In this document: positions 26,825 through 35,520 of the stretch, one piece after another | How positions within the stretch are numbered: the stretch's first letter is position 1 | Layout: each line of letters starts with the position of its first letter | Origin: Clostridium sp. AT4 | Lineage (GTDB): Bacteria > Bacillota > Clostridia > Lachnospirales > Lachnospiraceae | Reading direction: 5' to 3' | DNA: 64,000 bases | Assembly: GCF_001517625.2 (NCBI RefSeq) | Contig: NZ_LN999827.1 | Span: 515,348-579,347, forward strand | Translations under genes and position numbers: made by a program | Notes under the pieces: generated by a model | What the model saw: only the letters and a program-made list of their open reading frames with translations | Databases searched by the model: none | Told to the model about the DNA's origin: nothing

Positions 26825-28792
26825 ATGGCTGCAAGAAAAAGCACACCGGCAAAACCAACCGCTGCCGCAAAAAAAACAGGAACTTCTTCCAGAGCTTCAG
26901 CGCCTGCCGGAACAGGTATGATCTCGGAGCTGGACTGCTATCTCTTCGGAGCCGGCACTCATTATGATATTTACCAGAAACTGGGGGCTCATCCCATGAC
27001 TTTTAAAGGAAAATCAGGGATTTATTTTGCCGTTTGGGCTCCGCATGCAGAGCAGGTTCATCTGGTAGGCGACTTCAATGGCTGGAACCCTGATGCCAAT
27101 CCCATGAAAAAAATCTCTGATATGGGAATCTGGGAATACTTTAACCCAGGTATGAAAACAGGTGAACTCTACAAATTTGCCATTACTACCGATACGGGAA
27201 AAATCCTTTATAAGGCCGATCCCTTTGCTTTCAGCGCAGAATACAGACCCGGCACCGCTTCTGTAACAGCCGACCTCTCCGGCTTTTCCTGGGCAGATAC
27301 AGACTGGATCACCAAGCGGGCTCAGAAAGACCCTGAAAAGCAGCCCATGAGCATCTATGAAGTTCATCTGGGCTCCTGGCGTAAAAAGAACCGCCCGGAA
27401 AAAGATGGCTGCTATACATATATCGAGGCCGCCCATGAGCTGGCTGCCTATGTGAAGGAAATGGGATACACCCATGTAGAGCTTATGGGAATTGCGGAAC
27501 ATCCCTATGACGGCTCCTGGGGCTATCAGGTAACCGGATATTTTGCGCCTACCTCCCGATATGGCTCGCCAAAGGATTTCATGTATTTTGTAAATTATCT
27601 CCATAAAAACGGTATCGGCGTCATTTTGGACTGGGTACCTGCCCATTTTCCAAAGGACGCCCACGGACTGGCTGATTTTGACGGCCATCCCCTCTATGAA
27701 TATGAAGATCCGCGCAAGGGCGAACATCCGGACTGGGGCACAAAGGTTTTTGATTACGGAAAAAACGAGGTCAAGGACTTCCTCATCAGCAATGCCCTTT
27801 ACTGGGTAGAGCAGTACCATGTGGATGGTTTGAGAGTGGATGCAGTTGCTTCCATGCTCTATCTGGACTATGGCCGCCAGGACGGACAGTGGGTACCCAA
27901 TATCTACGGCGGAAACCAGAATCTGGAGGCCATTGAGTTTTTCAAGCACTTAAATACTGTCGTTCAGGGACGCAATCTCGGCGTACTGATGATCGCGGAA
28001 GAATCTACCGCCTGGCCCAATGTGACAAAGCATCCGGAGCAGGACGGACTGGGCTTTACCTTTAAGTGGAACATGGGCTGGATGCACGATTTTCTGGAGT
28101 ACATGAAGCTGGATCCCTATTTCCGCAAATATAACCACAACCGGATGACTTTCAGCCTGACTTATTTTAACAGCGAAAATTATATCCTGGTGTTGTCCCA
28201 TGACGAGGTAGTTCATTTAAAATGCTCCATGATCAACAAAATGCCCGGTCTGGGAGAAGACAAGTTTTCCAACCTGAAAGCCGGATATACCTTTATGCTG
28301 GGCCATCCGGGCAAAAAGCTGCTCTTTATGGGACAGGATTTCGGCCAGTGGCATGAATGGGATGAAAAGGTGGCTCTGGACTGGCATCTGGCAGATGAAG
28401 ACAGCCACAGAAAGCTTCAGGAATACGTCCGTGATCTGCTGCACATTTATAAAAAATATCCCTGTCTGTACCGTCTGGACAATGACTGGAACGGTTTTGA
28501 ATGGGTAAATGCCAACGACGGGGACCGAAGTATTTTCAGCTTTATCCGCAGAGATGAAACCGGCAAAAAGAACCTGTTGTTTGTTATAAATTTCACACCC
28601 GTAGCCCGTCCCGACTACCGGGTAGGAGTTCCTAAAAAATGTAAATATACGCTGCTACTGGACAATGAACACGGTGCCTACAAGGCTTCTCAGTGTCCTT
28701 CCTACACATCCGTCAAGGGAGAATGCGATGGAAAGCCCTATTCTGTGGCCTATCCTCTCCCCGCTTATGGTACGGCCATCTTCCGATTTTAA
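26825..28792 (+). CDS. glgB: 1,4-alpha-glucan branching enzyme
   Basis: GlgB transfers glucan segments to make alpha-1,6 branches in glycogen. The CBM48 domain (KSGIYFAVWAPHAEQVHLVG, DFNGWNPDANPM) and the GH13 barrel are complete: VILDWVPAHFPKDAHG, DGLRVDAVASMLYLDYGR, MIAEESTAWP and LVLSHDEVVH are the family signatures, with the YGSPKDF(M) branching-enzyme motif. An Ala/Lys/Pro-rich tail of about 30 residues precedes the domains, which is unusual. The ATG at 26825 is one base after the stop of the upstream enzyme. No glgC, glgA or glgP gene is in the window. Confidence 0.95.
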   Translation: MAARKSTPAKPTAAAKKTGTSSRASAPAGTGMISELDCYLFGAGTHYDIYQKLGAHPMTFKGKSGIYFAVWAPHAEQVHLVGDFNGWNPDANPMKKISDMGIWEYFNPGMKTGELYKFAITTDTGKILYKADPFAFSAEYRPGTASVTADLSGFSWADTDWITKRAQKDPEKQPMSIYEVHLGSWRKKNRPEKDGCYTYIEAAHELAAYVKEMGYTHVELMGIAEHPYDGSWGYQVTGYFAPTSRYGSPKDFMYFVNYLHKNGIGVILDWVPAHFPKDAHGLADFDGHPLYEYEDPRKGEHPDWGTKVFDYGKNEVKDFLISNALYWVEQYHVDGLRVDAVASMLYLDYGRQDGQWVPNIYGGNQNLEAIEFFKHLNTVVQGRNLGVLMIAEESTAWPNVTKHPEQDGLGFTFKWNMGWMHDFLEYMKLDPYFRKYNHNRMTFSLTYFNSENYILVLSHDEVVHLKCSMINKMPGLGEDKFSNLKAGYTFMLGHPGKKLLFMGQDFGQWHEWDEKVALDWHLADEDSHRKLQEYVRDLLHIYKKYPCLYRLDNDWNGFEWVNANDGDRSIFSFIRRDETGKKNLLFVINFTPVARPDYRVGVPKKCKYTLLLDNEHGAYKASQCPSYTSVKGECDGKPYSVAYPLPAYGTAIFRF

Positions 28793-28947
28793 GTAAAAGG
28801 GAATTGTTACCAGTGTATTTCCCAAAAGTACGTTAAAAATTTATCAAATTTAGTATGTACTTTTTACCGCCCTTGTAGTAGAATAAGTACAGTGCGGCGG
28901 GAAACCGGCGCAGTACCGTATATAATGTGTGGAAGGAGAGTATGATT

Positions 28948-29697
28948 ATGGCAAGAGAATTAGTTTTCACAAGTGAAAAGAAAACCGTTTATCGTGACGG
29001 CAGCACTGCCATCAAGGAATTCTGTGATGGATTCCCGAAAGCCGAGGTTCTGAATGAAGCCCTGTGCAACGCGCGGGTGGAGGATATCGAGGCGCTCAAC
29101 GTTCCTAAGATCCTGGGGGTTTCTGTTGTTGATGGAAAATGGTCCATCCTGAAGGAATACGTAGAGGGAAAGACCTTACAGCAGTTAATGGATGAAAATC
29201 CGGACAAGCTGGAAGAATACATGGAAGGCATGGTGGATCTCCACCTTCTGATCCATAAGCAGGCCTGCCCTCTGTTAAACAAACTGAAGGAAAAAACCAT
29301 CCGCGCCCTCAAATCCGTGGAGCAGCTGGACGACAGCACACGCTATGAGCTGATGACCAGACTGGACGGAATGCCCAAGCATACCAAGCTCTGCCACGGC
29401 GATTTCAATCCATCCAACATCATCGTAGGTGATGATGGCAAATGGTATGTCATTGACTGGGTACATGCTTCCCAGGGAAATGCCAGCGCCGATGTGGCGA
29501 GAACCTACCTTCTGTTAAGCTTAAAGGACCGCAAAAGAGCGGAGCTGTACATGGATCTGTTCTGCGAAAAAACCGGTACAGAAAAACGCTATGTGCAGGG
29601 CTGGCTCCCTGTAGTAGCCGCAGCTCAGCTGGCCTATAAGCGTCCTGAGGAAAAGGAGCTCTTAGAGAGCTGGATCAATGTATTTGAGTATCAGTAA
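28948..29697 (+). CDS. Aminoglycoside/choline-kinase-like phosphotransferase of unknown substrate
   Basis: A 250-residue APH-fold kinase. The catalytic loop LCHGDFNPSNIIVGDDG (Asp and Asn) and the metal-binding VIDWVHASQGN are intact, and the N-terminal ATP lobe contains VYRDGSTAIKEF. The ATG at 28948 lies 9 bp from AAGGAG, while earlier start codons are too close to it. The family covers antibiotic, choline, homoserine and protein/sugar kinases, and nothing visible assigns this one. The 150-bp upstream gap contains an 8-bp inverted repeat (AAAAGTAC / GTACTTTT) that could be an operator. Confidence 0.75.
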   Translation: MARELVFTSEKKTVYRDGSTAIKEFCDGFPKAEVLNEALCNARVEDIEALNVPKILGVSVVDGKWSILKEYVEGKTLQQLMDENPDKLEEYMEGMVDLHLLIHKQACPLLNKLKEKTIRALKSVEQLDDSTRYELMTRLDGMPKHTKLCHGDFNPSNIIVGDDGKWYVIDWVHASQGNASADVARTYLLLSLKDRKRAELYMDLFCEKTGTEKRYVQGWLPVVAAAQLAYKRPEEKELLESWINVFEYQ

Positions 29698-29736
29698 ACA
29701 GTAGACCGATCTTACATATCACATTATTTAGGGTTC

Positions 29737-29775
29737 AAAAAGGCCCTCCGAAGCTGATTTCGGAGAGCCTTTTTC
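29737..29775. terminator. Intrinsic terminator between convergent genes
   Basis: Stem AAAAAGGCCCTCCGAA with its complement TTCGGAGAGCCTTTTT around a short loop, flanked by A and T runs on both sides. It can stop transcription of the kinase gene on the plus strand and of the sensor gene on the minus strand. Confidence 0.85.
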
Positions 29776-29776
29776 T

Positions 29777-32134
29777 TTATGTATCTTCCCATTCGCTGGA
29801 ATCAGACGGTATTTCCTCCGCTATTCGTTCCGCCTTCCTCTCCCGCCGTTCCACAGGAAAAGCTACCTGGGCTTTAAACAGATCGCCGTCAATACTGATG
29901 ATAAACTCTCCCTTCTGAAGCTGTGTTAAGCTTCTTGCAATGGAAAGTCCCAATCCGCTGCCTTCTGTGGTTCTTGCCACATCGCCCCGTACAAATCGCT
30001 CTGTAAGCTCATCCGGACTGATATTCAAAGGCTTTTCAGAAATATTCTTGATCGTAAATACGGCCTTATCTCCCTCTTCTCTTACGTCTACATAGACGCG
30101 GCTGCCCTCCTGGGCATATTTAAAGGCGTTCGTATACAGATTTTCCAGAACTCTCCACAGGCGCCTTCCATCTGCCCGGATCATAATGATCTCCTCCGGC
30201 AGCGTCTGGATCAGCTCCAGACGGCGCAGAGCAAAACGCTCTTCAAACTCACCGTTTGTCTGCTGAACCAGCTCTACCAGGTTAATATCCGAAACCTCCA
30301 GCTTCAGATTGCCTGAACTGGCCTTTGAGGCTTCTACCAGATCTTCTGTCAGCGTCTTTAATCTCTGAGACTTCTGATCCAGCACCTCCAGATAAGCGGC
30401 GATTTTGGGATCCTGGATTTTCTGCCGCTTTAAGAGATCTACATAGTTAATAATAGAAGTAAGAGGCGTCTTGATATCATGGGACACATTGGTGATCAAA
30501 TCTGCCTTTAACCGCTCGCTTTTTACCTTTTCCTGAAGAGCAGTGTCCAGACCGCTGGTAATATTATTGATATGCTCTCCCATTTTCTTTTCCTTGCCTG
30601 TGAGCATGGAAGTGTCCAGACGGTAGCCCGTATCTCCGGTAGAAATGGTACTGATGGCCTGATCCAGCAGATCTCTCTGGCAGGCTTCCCTAAACAGCCG
30701 GTGAAATACCCAGCCGTCGAGCCATACAAACAGCACAAGCACAACATAATACATGATCCGGTAGCTGATCCGTTCTCCTCTGGTTGTAAATAAAAAGAGA
30801 ATCAGCCACATCATAAAGCCGTTGCAGCCTAAAAAAGTAAGATAACACAGCGCTCCGCCTACTGCATAGCTGGTCTTTTCCCGATAAGCTTTAAATGCCG
30901 CAGTCCCTCTTTTTCCAAGACTCCCCGTCCAAAGCGTTCCGGCCTTGTATCGGCGCAGAAGACTGAAACCGCAGGGAACTGCACAGCTGTAAATGATCAG
31001 ATATCGAAGCATCTTATTCCAGAAAGGCAGATGTTCCTCACTGAAAAAAAGACCGATTACCATCATTCCAAGCCGTTTCCCCCACAAAAGGAGCACCGCT
31101 GCTGCTACAGCCCCCAGGAGAATGCATACCTCCGTAGGAATCCGGTCAACCGGATAAAGGCGTATCTCGCTGTCCAGATTGTCTGTATGTCCCGACAGGA
31201 ACACCAGCCATACTAACGCCGCAAACAGACCGATGAATCCGACAATTACTCCGCCCATTCCCATAATAAACGCATTTCTCACACTGCGGTACTGGGCAGA
31301 CTCTTCGGAATAGCTGTCAACATAAGGATATGTGGTATCAACCGAAACCACCAGATAATTCTGGTCATTATTATTCGGATTCCATGTTTCCAAAAGAGCA
31401 GCCGCATTCTGGGGAATGACCGCCAGATTCGTATCCATACGAATGGTATTTCCGGGAATAAACAGGTATTTTCCAAATCCTCTCAGCTCATCCAGCGAAA
31501 GTTCCGGTACATTGGTATACACCGTTTCCACTCCTTCATCGCTCTTATAAACTACCCGGAAGCGCACATTGGTCTGGTGCTCCATGAAATTGTAATAAAT
31601 AGAATAATACTGTCCCAGACATTCCAGAATATCCAGAGCCAGTTCTTCCTTTGTCATCCGGGTTTCCATTTCACCCATGCTCAGAAAATCAAAGCCTGTA
31701 TTCAAAAACTGGACTGTAACCTCCATGTCGTCATCGTCCATGGACATAGGGGAACCCTGAACCGTAAAGTTTTCTCCCAGATAGTAGCCCCTGATCCTGG
31801 CATACCGGACGATCTGATCCAGTGTCCAGTCCTCATCTACCCCCGGCCCATCCGTAAGCCGGACAATGGGCTTGCTCATATCCAGCTGTCCGTTTGTTTC
31901 AAAGAGATCCTTATAGCCGATATATGTAAAAATATTTTCTATATCTTTTCCCAGCTTCATGCTGAAGGTATCAGAGTCCTCGTAGGTTTCCTCATAGACC
32001 CAGCTGATCCCTCTTCCGTAGCCTCCGTTTAAATACATGGCGCTGATGCCCGCCAGGGCCATAGCGAGGAATATCACTGAAAGAAGGGATAAAACCACCT
32101 TCTGAATACGTATTTTCTTTCTGTTCTGCTCCAT
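29777..32134 (-). CDS. Membrane sensor histidine kinase
   Basis: A 785-residue kinase that pairs with the OmpR-type regulator 8 bp upstream. Order of parts: N-terminal helix (VVLSLLSVIFLAMALAGISA), an extracytoplasmic region of about 240 residues, a cluster of about five membrane helices (residues 290-470), then HisKA with the phospho-accepting His in NVSHDIKTPLTSIINYVDLL, and HATPase with LENLYTNAFKYA and TEGSGLGLSIARSL. The multi-helix middle makes it unlike simple two-helix sensors. The signal is unknown; the upstream wall-hydrolase gene hints at a cell-envelope role. Confidence 0.9.
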   Translation of the reverse strand: MEQNRKKIRIQKVVLSLLSVIFLAMALAGISAMYLNGGYGRGISWVYEETYEDSDTFSMKLGKDIENIFTYIGYKDLFETNGQLDMSKPIVRLTDGPGVDEDWTLDQIVRYARIRGYYLGENFTVQGSPMSMDDDDMEVTVQFLNTGFDFLSMGEMETRMTKEELALDILECLGQYYSIYYNFMEHQTNVRFRVVYKSDEGVETVYTNVPELSLDELRGFGKYLFIPGNTIRMDTNLAVIPQNAAALLETWNPNNNDQNYLVVSVDTTYPYVDSYSEESAQYRSVRNAFIMGMGGVIVGFIGLFAALVWLVFLSGHTDNLDSEIRLYPVDRIPTEVCILLGAVAAAVLLLWGKRLGMMVIGLFFSEEHLPFWNKMLRYLIIYSCAVPCGFSLLRRYKAGTLWTGSLGKRGTAAFKAYREKTSYAVGGALCYLTFLGCNGFMMWLILFLFTTRGERISYRIMYYVVLVLFVWLDGWVFHRLFREACQRDLLDQAISTISTGDTGYRLDTSMLTGKEKKMGEHINNITSGLDTALQEKVKSERLKADLITNVSHDIKTPLTSIINYVDLLKRQKIQDPKIAAYLEVLDQKSQRLKTLTEDLVEASKASSGNLKLEVSDINLVELVQQTNGEFEERFALRRLELIQTLPEEIIMIRADGRRLWRVLENLYTNAFKYAQEGSRVYVDVREEGDKAVFTIKNISEKPLNISPDELTERFVRGDVARTTEGSGLGLSIARSLTQLQKGEFIISIDGDLFKAQVAFPVERRERKAERIAEEIPSDSSEWEDT

Positions 32135-32142
32135 AGGTCCAC

Positions 32143-32838
32143 CTACTGTTTTTCAATCTTGTATCCTACGCCCCAGACTACTTTAAGATACTTCGGCTCT
32201 CTTGGGTTAATCTCAATTTTTTCCCTGATATGGCGGATATGGACCGCTACTGTATTGTCTGCCCCGATTGCTTCCTCATTCCATATCTGTTCATATATTT
32301 CATCAATGGAAAATACCTTGCCCGCATTCTTTACCAAAAGCAGGAGAATATTATACTCGATAGGAGTCAGCTTAATGGGTTCTCCGTCTACTGTAACCTC
32401 TTTATTATCATCATTGATCTGAAGGCCGCCGCACTTGTAAACCTGATCCTGCTCCTGCTGGTTTAAGTTGCCAAGCTGTGTATAGCGGCGCAGCTGGGAC
32501 TTGACTCTGGCAACCAGCTCCAGAGGATTAAACGGCTTTGTAATATAGTCATCTGCCCCGATATTCAATCCCAGGATCTTGTCTGTATCCTCAGATTTGG
32601 CAGACAGGATGATAATGGGGATGCTGCTGTTTTCCCTTACCTTAAGAGTCGTCCGGATACCATCCAGTCCGGGCATCATTACGTCCAGGATCAGCAGGTC
32701 TGCGGAGTTATTTTCCAGATATTCCAGGGCCTCATAGCCGTCATACGCCTTAATTACCTTGTAGCCTTCTCCTGTAAGATAAATATCAATGGCTTCCACA
32801 ATCTGCTTGTCATCGTCGCATACTAAAATTGTCTGCAT
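32143..32838 (-). CDS. OmpR/PhoB-family response regulator
   Basis: Receiver domain (TILVCDDDKQIVEAI, phospho-acceptor Asp in DLLILDVMMPGLDG, Lys in DYITKPFNP) followed by a winged-helix DNA-binding domain (LTPIEYNILLLLVKNAGKVFS, VAVHIRHIREKIE, LKVVWGVGYKIE). The reading frame is open further upstream, but MQTILVCDDD at 32838 is the natural start, with GGGAGGAAA 6 bp ahead. The kinase gene follows after 8 bp, in one transcript. Confidence 0.94.
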   Translation of the reverse strand: MQTILVCDDDKQIVEAIDIYLTGEGYKVIKAYDGYEALEYLENNSADLLILDVMMPGLDGIRTTLKVRENSSIPIIILSAKSEDTDKILGLNIGADDYITKPFNPLELVARVKSQLRRYTQLGNLNQQEQDQVYKCGGLQINDDNKEVTVDGEPIKLTPIEYNILLLLVKNAGKVFSIDEIYEQIWNEEAIGADNTVAVHIRHIREKIEINPREPKYLKVVWGVGYKIEKQ

Positions 32839-32869
32839 TTGTATTTCCTCCCATTTTTTTCCAAAACGC

Positions 32870-32901
32870 ACACATCCGCGGGACATGTGCCGCGGATGTG
32901 T
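32870..32901 (-). terminator. 12-bp perfect GC-rich hairpin before the response-regulator gene
   Basis: ACACATCCGCGG and its exact complement CCGCGGATGTGT enclose an 8-base loop. It lies between the wall-hydrolase stop (32946) and the regulator start (32838). On the minus strand only a weak T tract (GCGTTTTGG) follows, so it may end the hydrolase transcript partly or act as a leader structure. Confidence 0.6.
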
Positions 32902-32945
32902 TATGGCTTTGCCTGACTCTTTCTTTCAGAGATTCTCTGTAGCTT

Positions 32946-34559
32946 TTAGAAGATTCTCCATGCACAGATAAAGTTGTTTCTCCACCACTGGCTTAAGCTT
33001 CTGTGTACTACGCGGCCGTTACTGGAGGATGCGTCGATCACAGTCCCGCCTCCTGCCGCAATACCTACATGGCCGTTTACTACCACAATATCGCCGGCCT
33101 GAATATCATTAAAGTTGGTGATCTTCGTATAGCGTCCCACATTGCGCCAGCCGGAAGAAGTAAGGTAGCTCTGACGAACACCTACCTGATTCAGACACCA
33201 GTATACAAAACCGGAGCAGTCGAAGGCATTGGGACCCTTAGCTCCCCACACATAAGGACTTCCGATCTTGGATGAAGCCACAGATATCAAAGCAGATACG
33301 CCTGTACCGGAAGGTGCCTTCGGCGCAGAGGAAGAACCGCCCTGGCTGCCGTTATTTCCTGCCGGCTTCTTATTTCCGCCGCTTCCTCCCGTACTTCCTC
33401 CTCCAGTCTGTGCAGAGCTTCCTCCGCCGGAGTTTGCTGCCGGACGTCTCACATTGTCGCTGGTAAGCTTTGTCATGGTCTGGATGCCGACCTGACCATC
33501 TGCTGCCAGTCCGTTGCGGCTCTGGAAGTTTTTAACCGCCTGCTCTGTTACCTCTCCATAATATCCGGTCACATTGGCAGAGCTTAAATATCCATATTTG
33601 CTTAAAAGCTGCTGTACTCTGGTAACCGTTTCGCCCTGTTCGCCCAGCATCAATCCATTTGGACGAGCCGACGGATCATTTAAGGCAATACGGGTAGATG
33701 GACCCAGGTAGCCGTCTACGACCTGATCGTTTCTGGCCTGGAACTGCTTTACAGCAATCACTGTATCCTGTCCATAAGCGCCGTCCGGTGTGGTTGTAAG
33801 ATATCCTAATTCCTTCAGACGCTGCTGGCAAGCTAAAACCACCTCACTCTTTTCGCCGTAAGACAGGAGGTTGGGGCGGACCTCATCGCTGTACAGAAGG
33901 TTATAGGTTTTCTGTCCTACCTTTCCATCCGGGCTTAGGCCATTGACCTCCTGAAGCTTAATTACAGCAGCTTCCGTGGAATCTCCAAAATTACCAGTTA
34001 CCTGATCCGCCTTTGCCAGATAACCCAGCTCATAAAGACGCTGCTGGATCCGCTGTATATCGTCGCCCTGGGTTCCCTTGGAAACGGCATAATACTTGGC
34101 GTCCTCAGCCATCAGAGCCTCCCAGGTGGCATCTCCCACAATTCCATCCTGTGGCATCTCATTCTGCCTCTGGAAATGTTTTACAGCCTGAAGTGTTACC
34201 TGGCCGAAATAATCGGTAGGTTCATCATTATCCATAAATCCCAGATCCATGAGACGCTGCTGGAGCTTCTTTACGATCTCATGGCGGACGCCTTCCCTTA
34301 AGTACTCAGGAACCGGCTCCGCATTCTCCGGAAGCTCTACATCATCCAGATCGGGCAGGATCTGGCCGCTTAAGTTTAAAGGTGCGATAGCTTCTGTTTC
34401 CTCCTCAGGGGCTGCCGCCCGTGCCTGGGCCTGAGCCGGAGTTGCCGCTATCCCCCCTGCTGTCTGGTCTGCACAACCTCCCAGTGTGAGAGAGGCTGCC
34501 AGTATCCCTGAGGCCAGGGCATATGTAAGGTATTTTCTGTATCTAAATCTTTGGTTCAT
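32946..34559 (-). CDS. Secreted cell-wall hydrolase: four peptidoglycan-binding repeats + NlpC/P60
   Basis: A predicted lipoprotein of 537 residues. The signal ends in the lipobox LTLGGC, so I start at the ATG at 34559 (MNQRFRYRKYLTYALASG) and not at the more distant upstream ATG. Four PG_binding_1 repeats follow (for example VKKLQQRLMDLGF, IQRIQQRLYELGY, VLACQQRLKELGY, VTRVQQLLSKYGY). Next comes a Gly/Ser-rich linker and a C-terminal NlpC/P60 endopeptidase with the catalytic Cys in NAFDCSGFVYWCL and His in VVNGHVGIAAGG. It would cut peptide stems outside the cell. Confidence 0.93.
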   Translation of the reverse strand: MNQRFRYRKYLTYALASGILAASLTLGGCADQTAGGIAATPAQAQARAAAPEEETEAIAPLNLSGQILPDLDDVELPENAEPVPEYLREGVRHEIVKKLQQRLMDLGFMDNDEPTDYFGQVTLQAVKHFQRQNEMPQDGIVGDATWEALMAEDAKYYAVSKGTQGDDIQRIQQRLYELGYLAKADQVTGNFGDSTEAAVIKLQEVNGLSPDGKVGQKTYNLLYSDEVRPNLLSYGEKSEVVLACQQRLKELGYLTTTPDGAYGQDTVIAVKQFQARNDQVVDGYLGPSTRIALNDPSARPNGLMLGEQGETVTRVQQLLSKYGYLSSANVTGYYGEVTEQAVKNFQSRNGLAADGQVGIQTMTKLTSDNVRRPAANSGGGSSAQTGGGSTGGSGGNKKPAGNNGSQGGSSSAPKAPSGTGVSALISVASSKIGSPYVWGAKGPNAFDCSGFVYWCLNQVGVRQSYLTSSGWRNVGRYTKITNFNDIQAGDIVVVNGHVGIAAGGGTVIDASSSNGRVVHRSLSQWWRNNFICAWRIF

Positions 34560-34707
34560 GAAATTGCTCTTGATCCTTCCTTTGTATGACTCAGCCTGAA
34601 ATATGGCCGGATTTAACCATATGATACCGGATGTAAAATCCCGGTGTGCTGTCTCGTTCACTTTCAGTATCATATTATCATATTCCGATATAAATGGCGA
34701 GATTTTT

Positions 34708-35406
34708 TTACGGGATCAGCCCCCCTGACCGCTGAGGATGGCCTGATGCGTTCCTGCTTTTTCCACTTCTTTTAAATGGCTTCCGCTTAAAAAACGGCAC
34801 TCTGGCAGCTGCCGCCTCAGCCTGTCCGCTCTTCTGGAAGGAGCGGATCACCTCGTCCAGCTGGCGGAATCGCTCCTCTTCTTTCCGGTCTGAGGACTGA
34901 AGCAAAAGCTCCATTTCCCCGGATAGCTTTTCGTTTACAAGACTGCTGATATCCTGACTGAGCTTCTCATTATTAACCTCCAGAGCCCGTCCGATGATCA
35001 GGTTCATAATCTGCTGGAACTGGGCCATTCGTTCCTCCATAGAAACAGCCGGGATTGTTTCTGCCTGAACCGGCCTTAATGCCGCCAGACGTTCCTCCTC
35101 CTTAAACCCTCTTAAAGCGGCATCCATATCCTTTTCCAGCAGTTCGTCCGTAAGCTGCGCTCCATTTTCCCCATCCTGATGCAGAACCTGGTTTAGGGCA
35201 TGCTTAATGGCTTTCAGCTGATACCCCTTTTCCTTTAAGCTCTTTACCTGCCTAAACATACGGATATGAAAATCTGTATAATATCTGTGTCCCATCTCAT
35301 TTCTGGGAATATCCAGCTCCAGTTCTTCCTCCCAGTACCTTAATACATGGGCTTCCACATCCACCTTTCTGGACGCGTCTGATATAAGATAATGTACTTC
35401 ATCCAT
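34708..35406 (-). CDS. MerR-like DNA-binding protein
   Basis: The N-terminal 75 residues are a MerR-type winged helix (LRYWEEELELDIPRNEMGHR, FHIRMFRQVKSLKEKGYQLK). The rest is helical and coiled-coil-prone with a very basic tail (KRKPFKRSGKSRNASGHPQR), with no effector domain I recognise. I take the ATG at 35406 because AGGAG lies 13 bp ahead, while the ATG at 35424 has none. It lies between dnaB and the wall-hydrolase gene. Targets unknown. Confidence 0.8.
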   Translation of the reverse strand: MDEVHYLISDASRKVDVEAHVLRYWEEELELDIPRNEMGHRYYTDFHIRMFRQVKSLKEKGYQLKAIKHALNQVLHQDGENGAQLTDELLEKDMDAALRGFKEEERLAALRPVQAETIPAVSMEERMAQFQQIMNLIIGRALEVNNEKLSQDISSLVNEKLSGEMELLLQSSDRKEEERFRQLDEVIRSFQKSGQAEAAAARVPFFKRKPFKRSGKSRNASGHPQRSGGLIP

Positions 35407-35520
35407 AACTGTTCTCTCCTTCACACTGCTTAATGTAACGATCCTCCGCCGTGCCCTGCGCGGTTCGGTTTGACCTTACTTTTAATGTATGCGTTGAGAA
35501 CTGCTATTATGACTGAAATT

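Noticed and set aside
27014-27949. A 311-codon minus-strand open frame
   Set aside because: Antisense to glgB, whose motifs are unambiguous.
28948-29697. Aminoglycoside resistance gene
   Set aside because: Only the general APH fold is visible; the neighbours and the sequence do not match a resistance enzyme I know.
33500-34330. Possible DNA repeat array
   Set aside because: The periodic similarity comes from four diverged peptidoglycan-binding repeats in a coding gene, not from DNA-level repeats or a CRISPR array.
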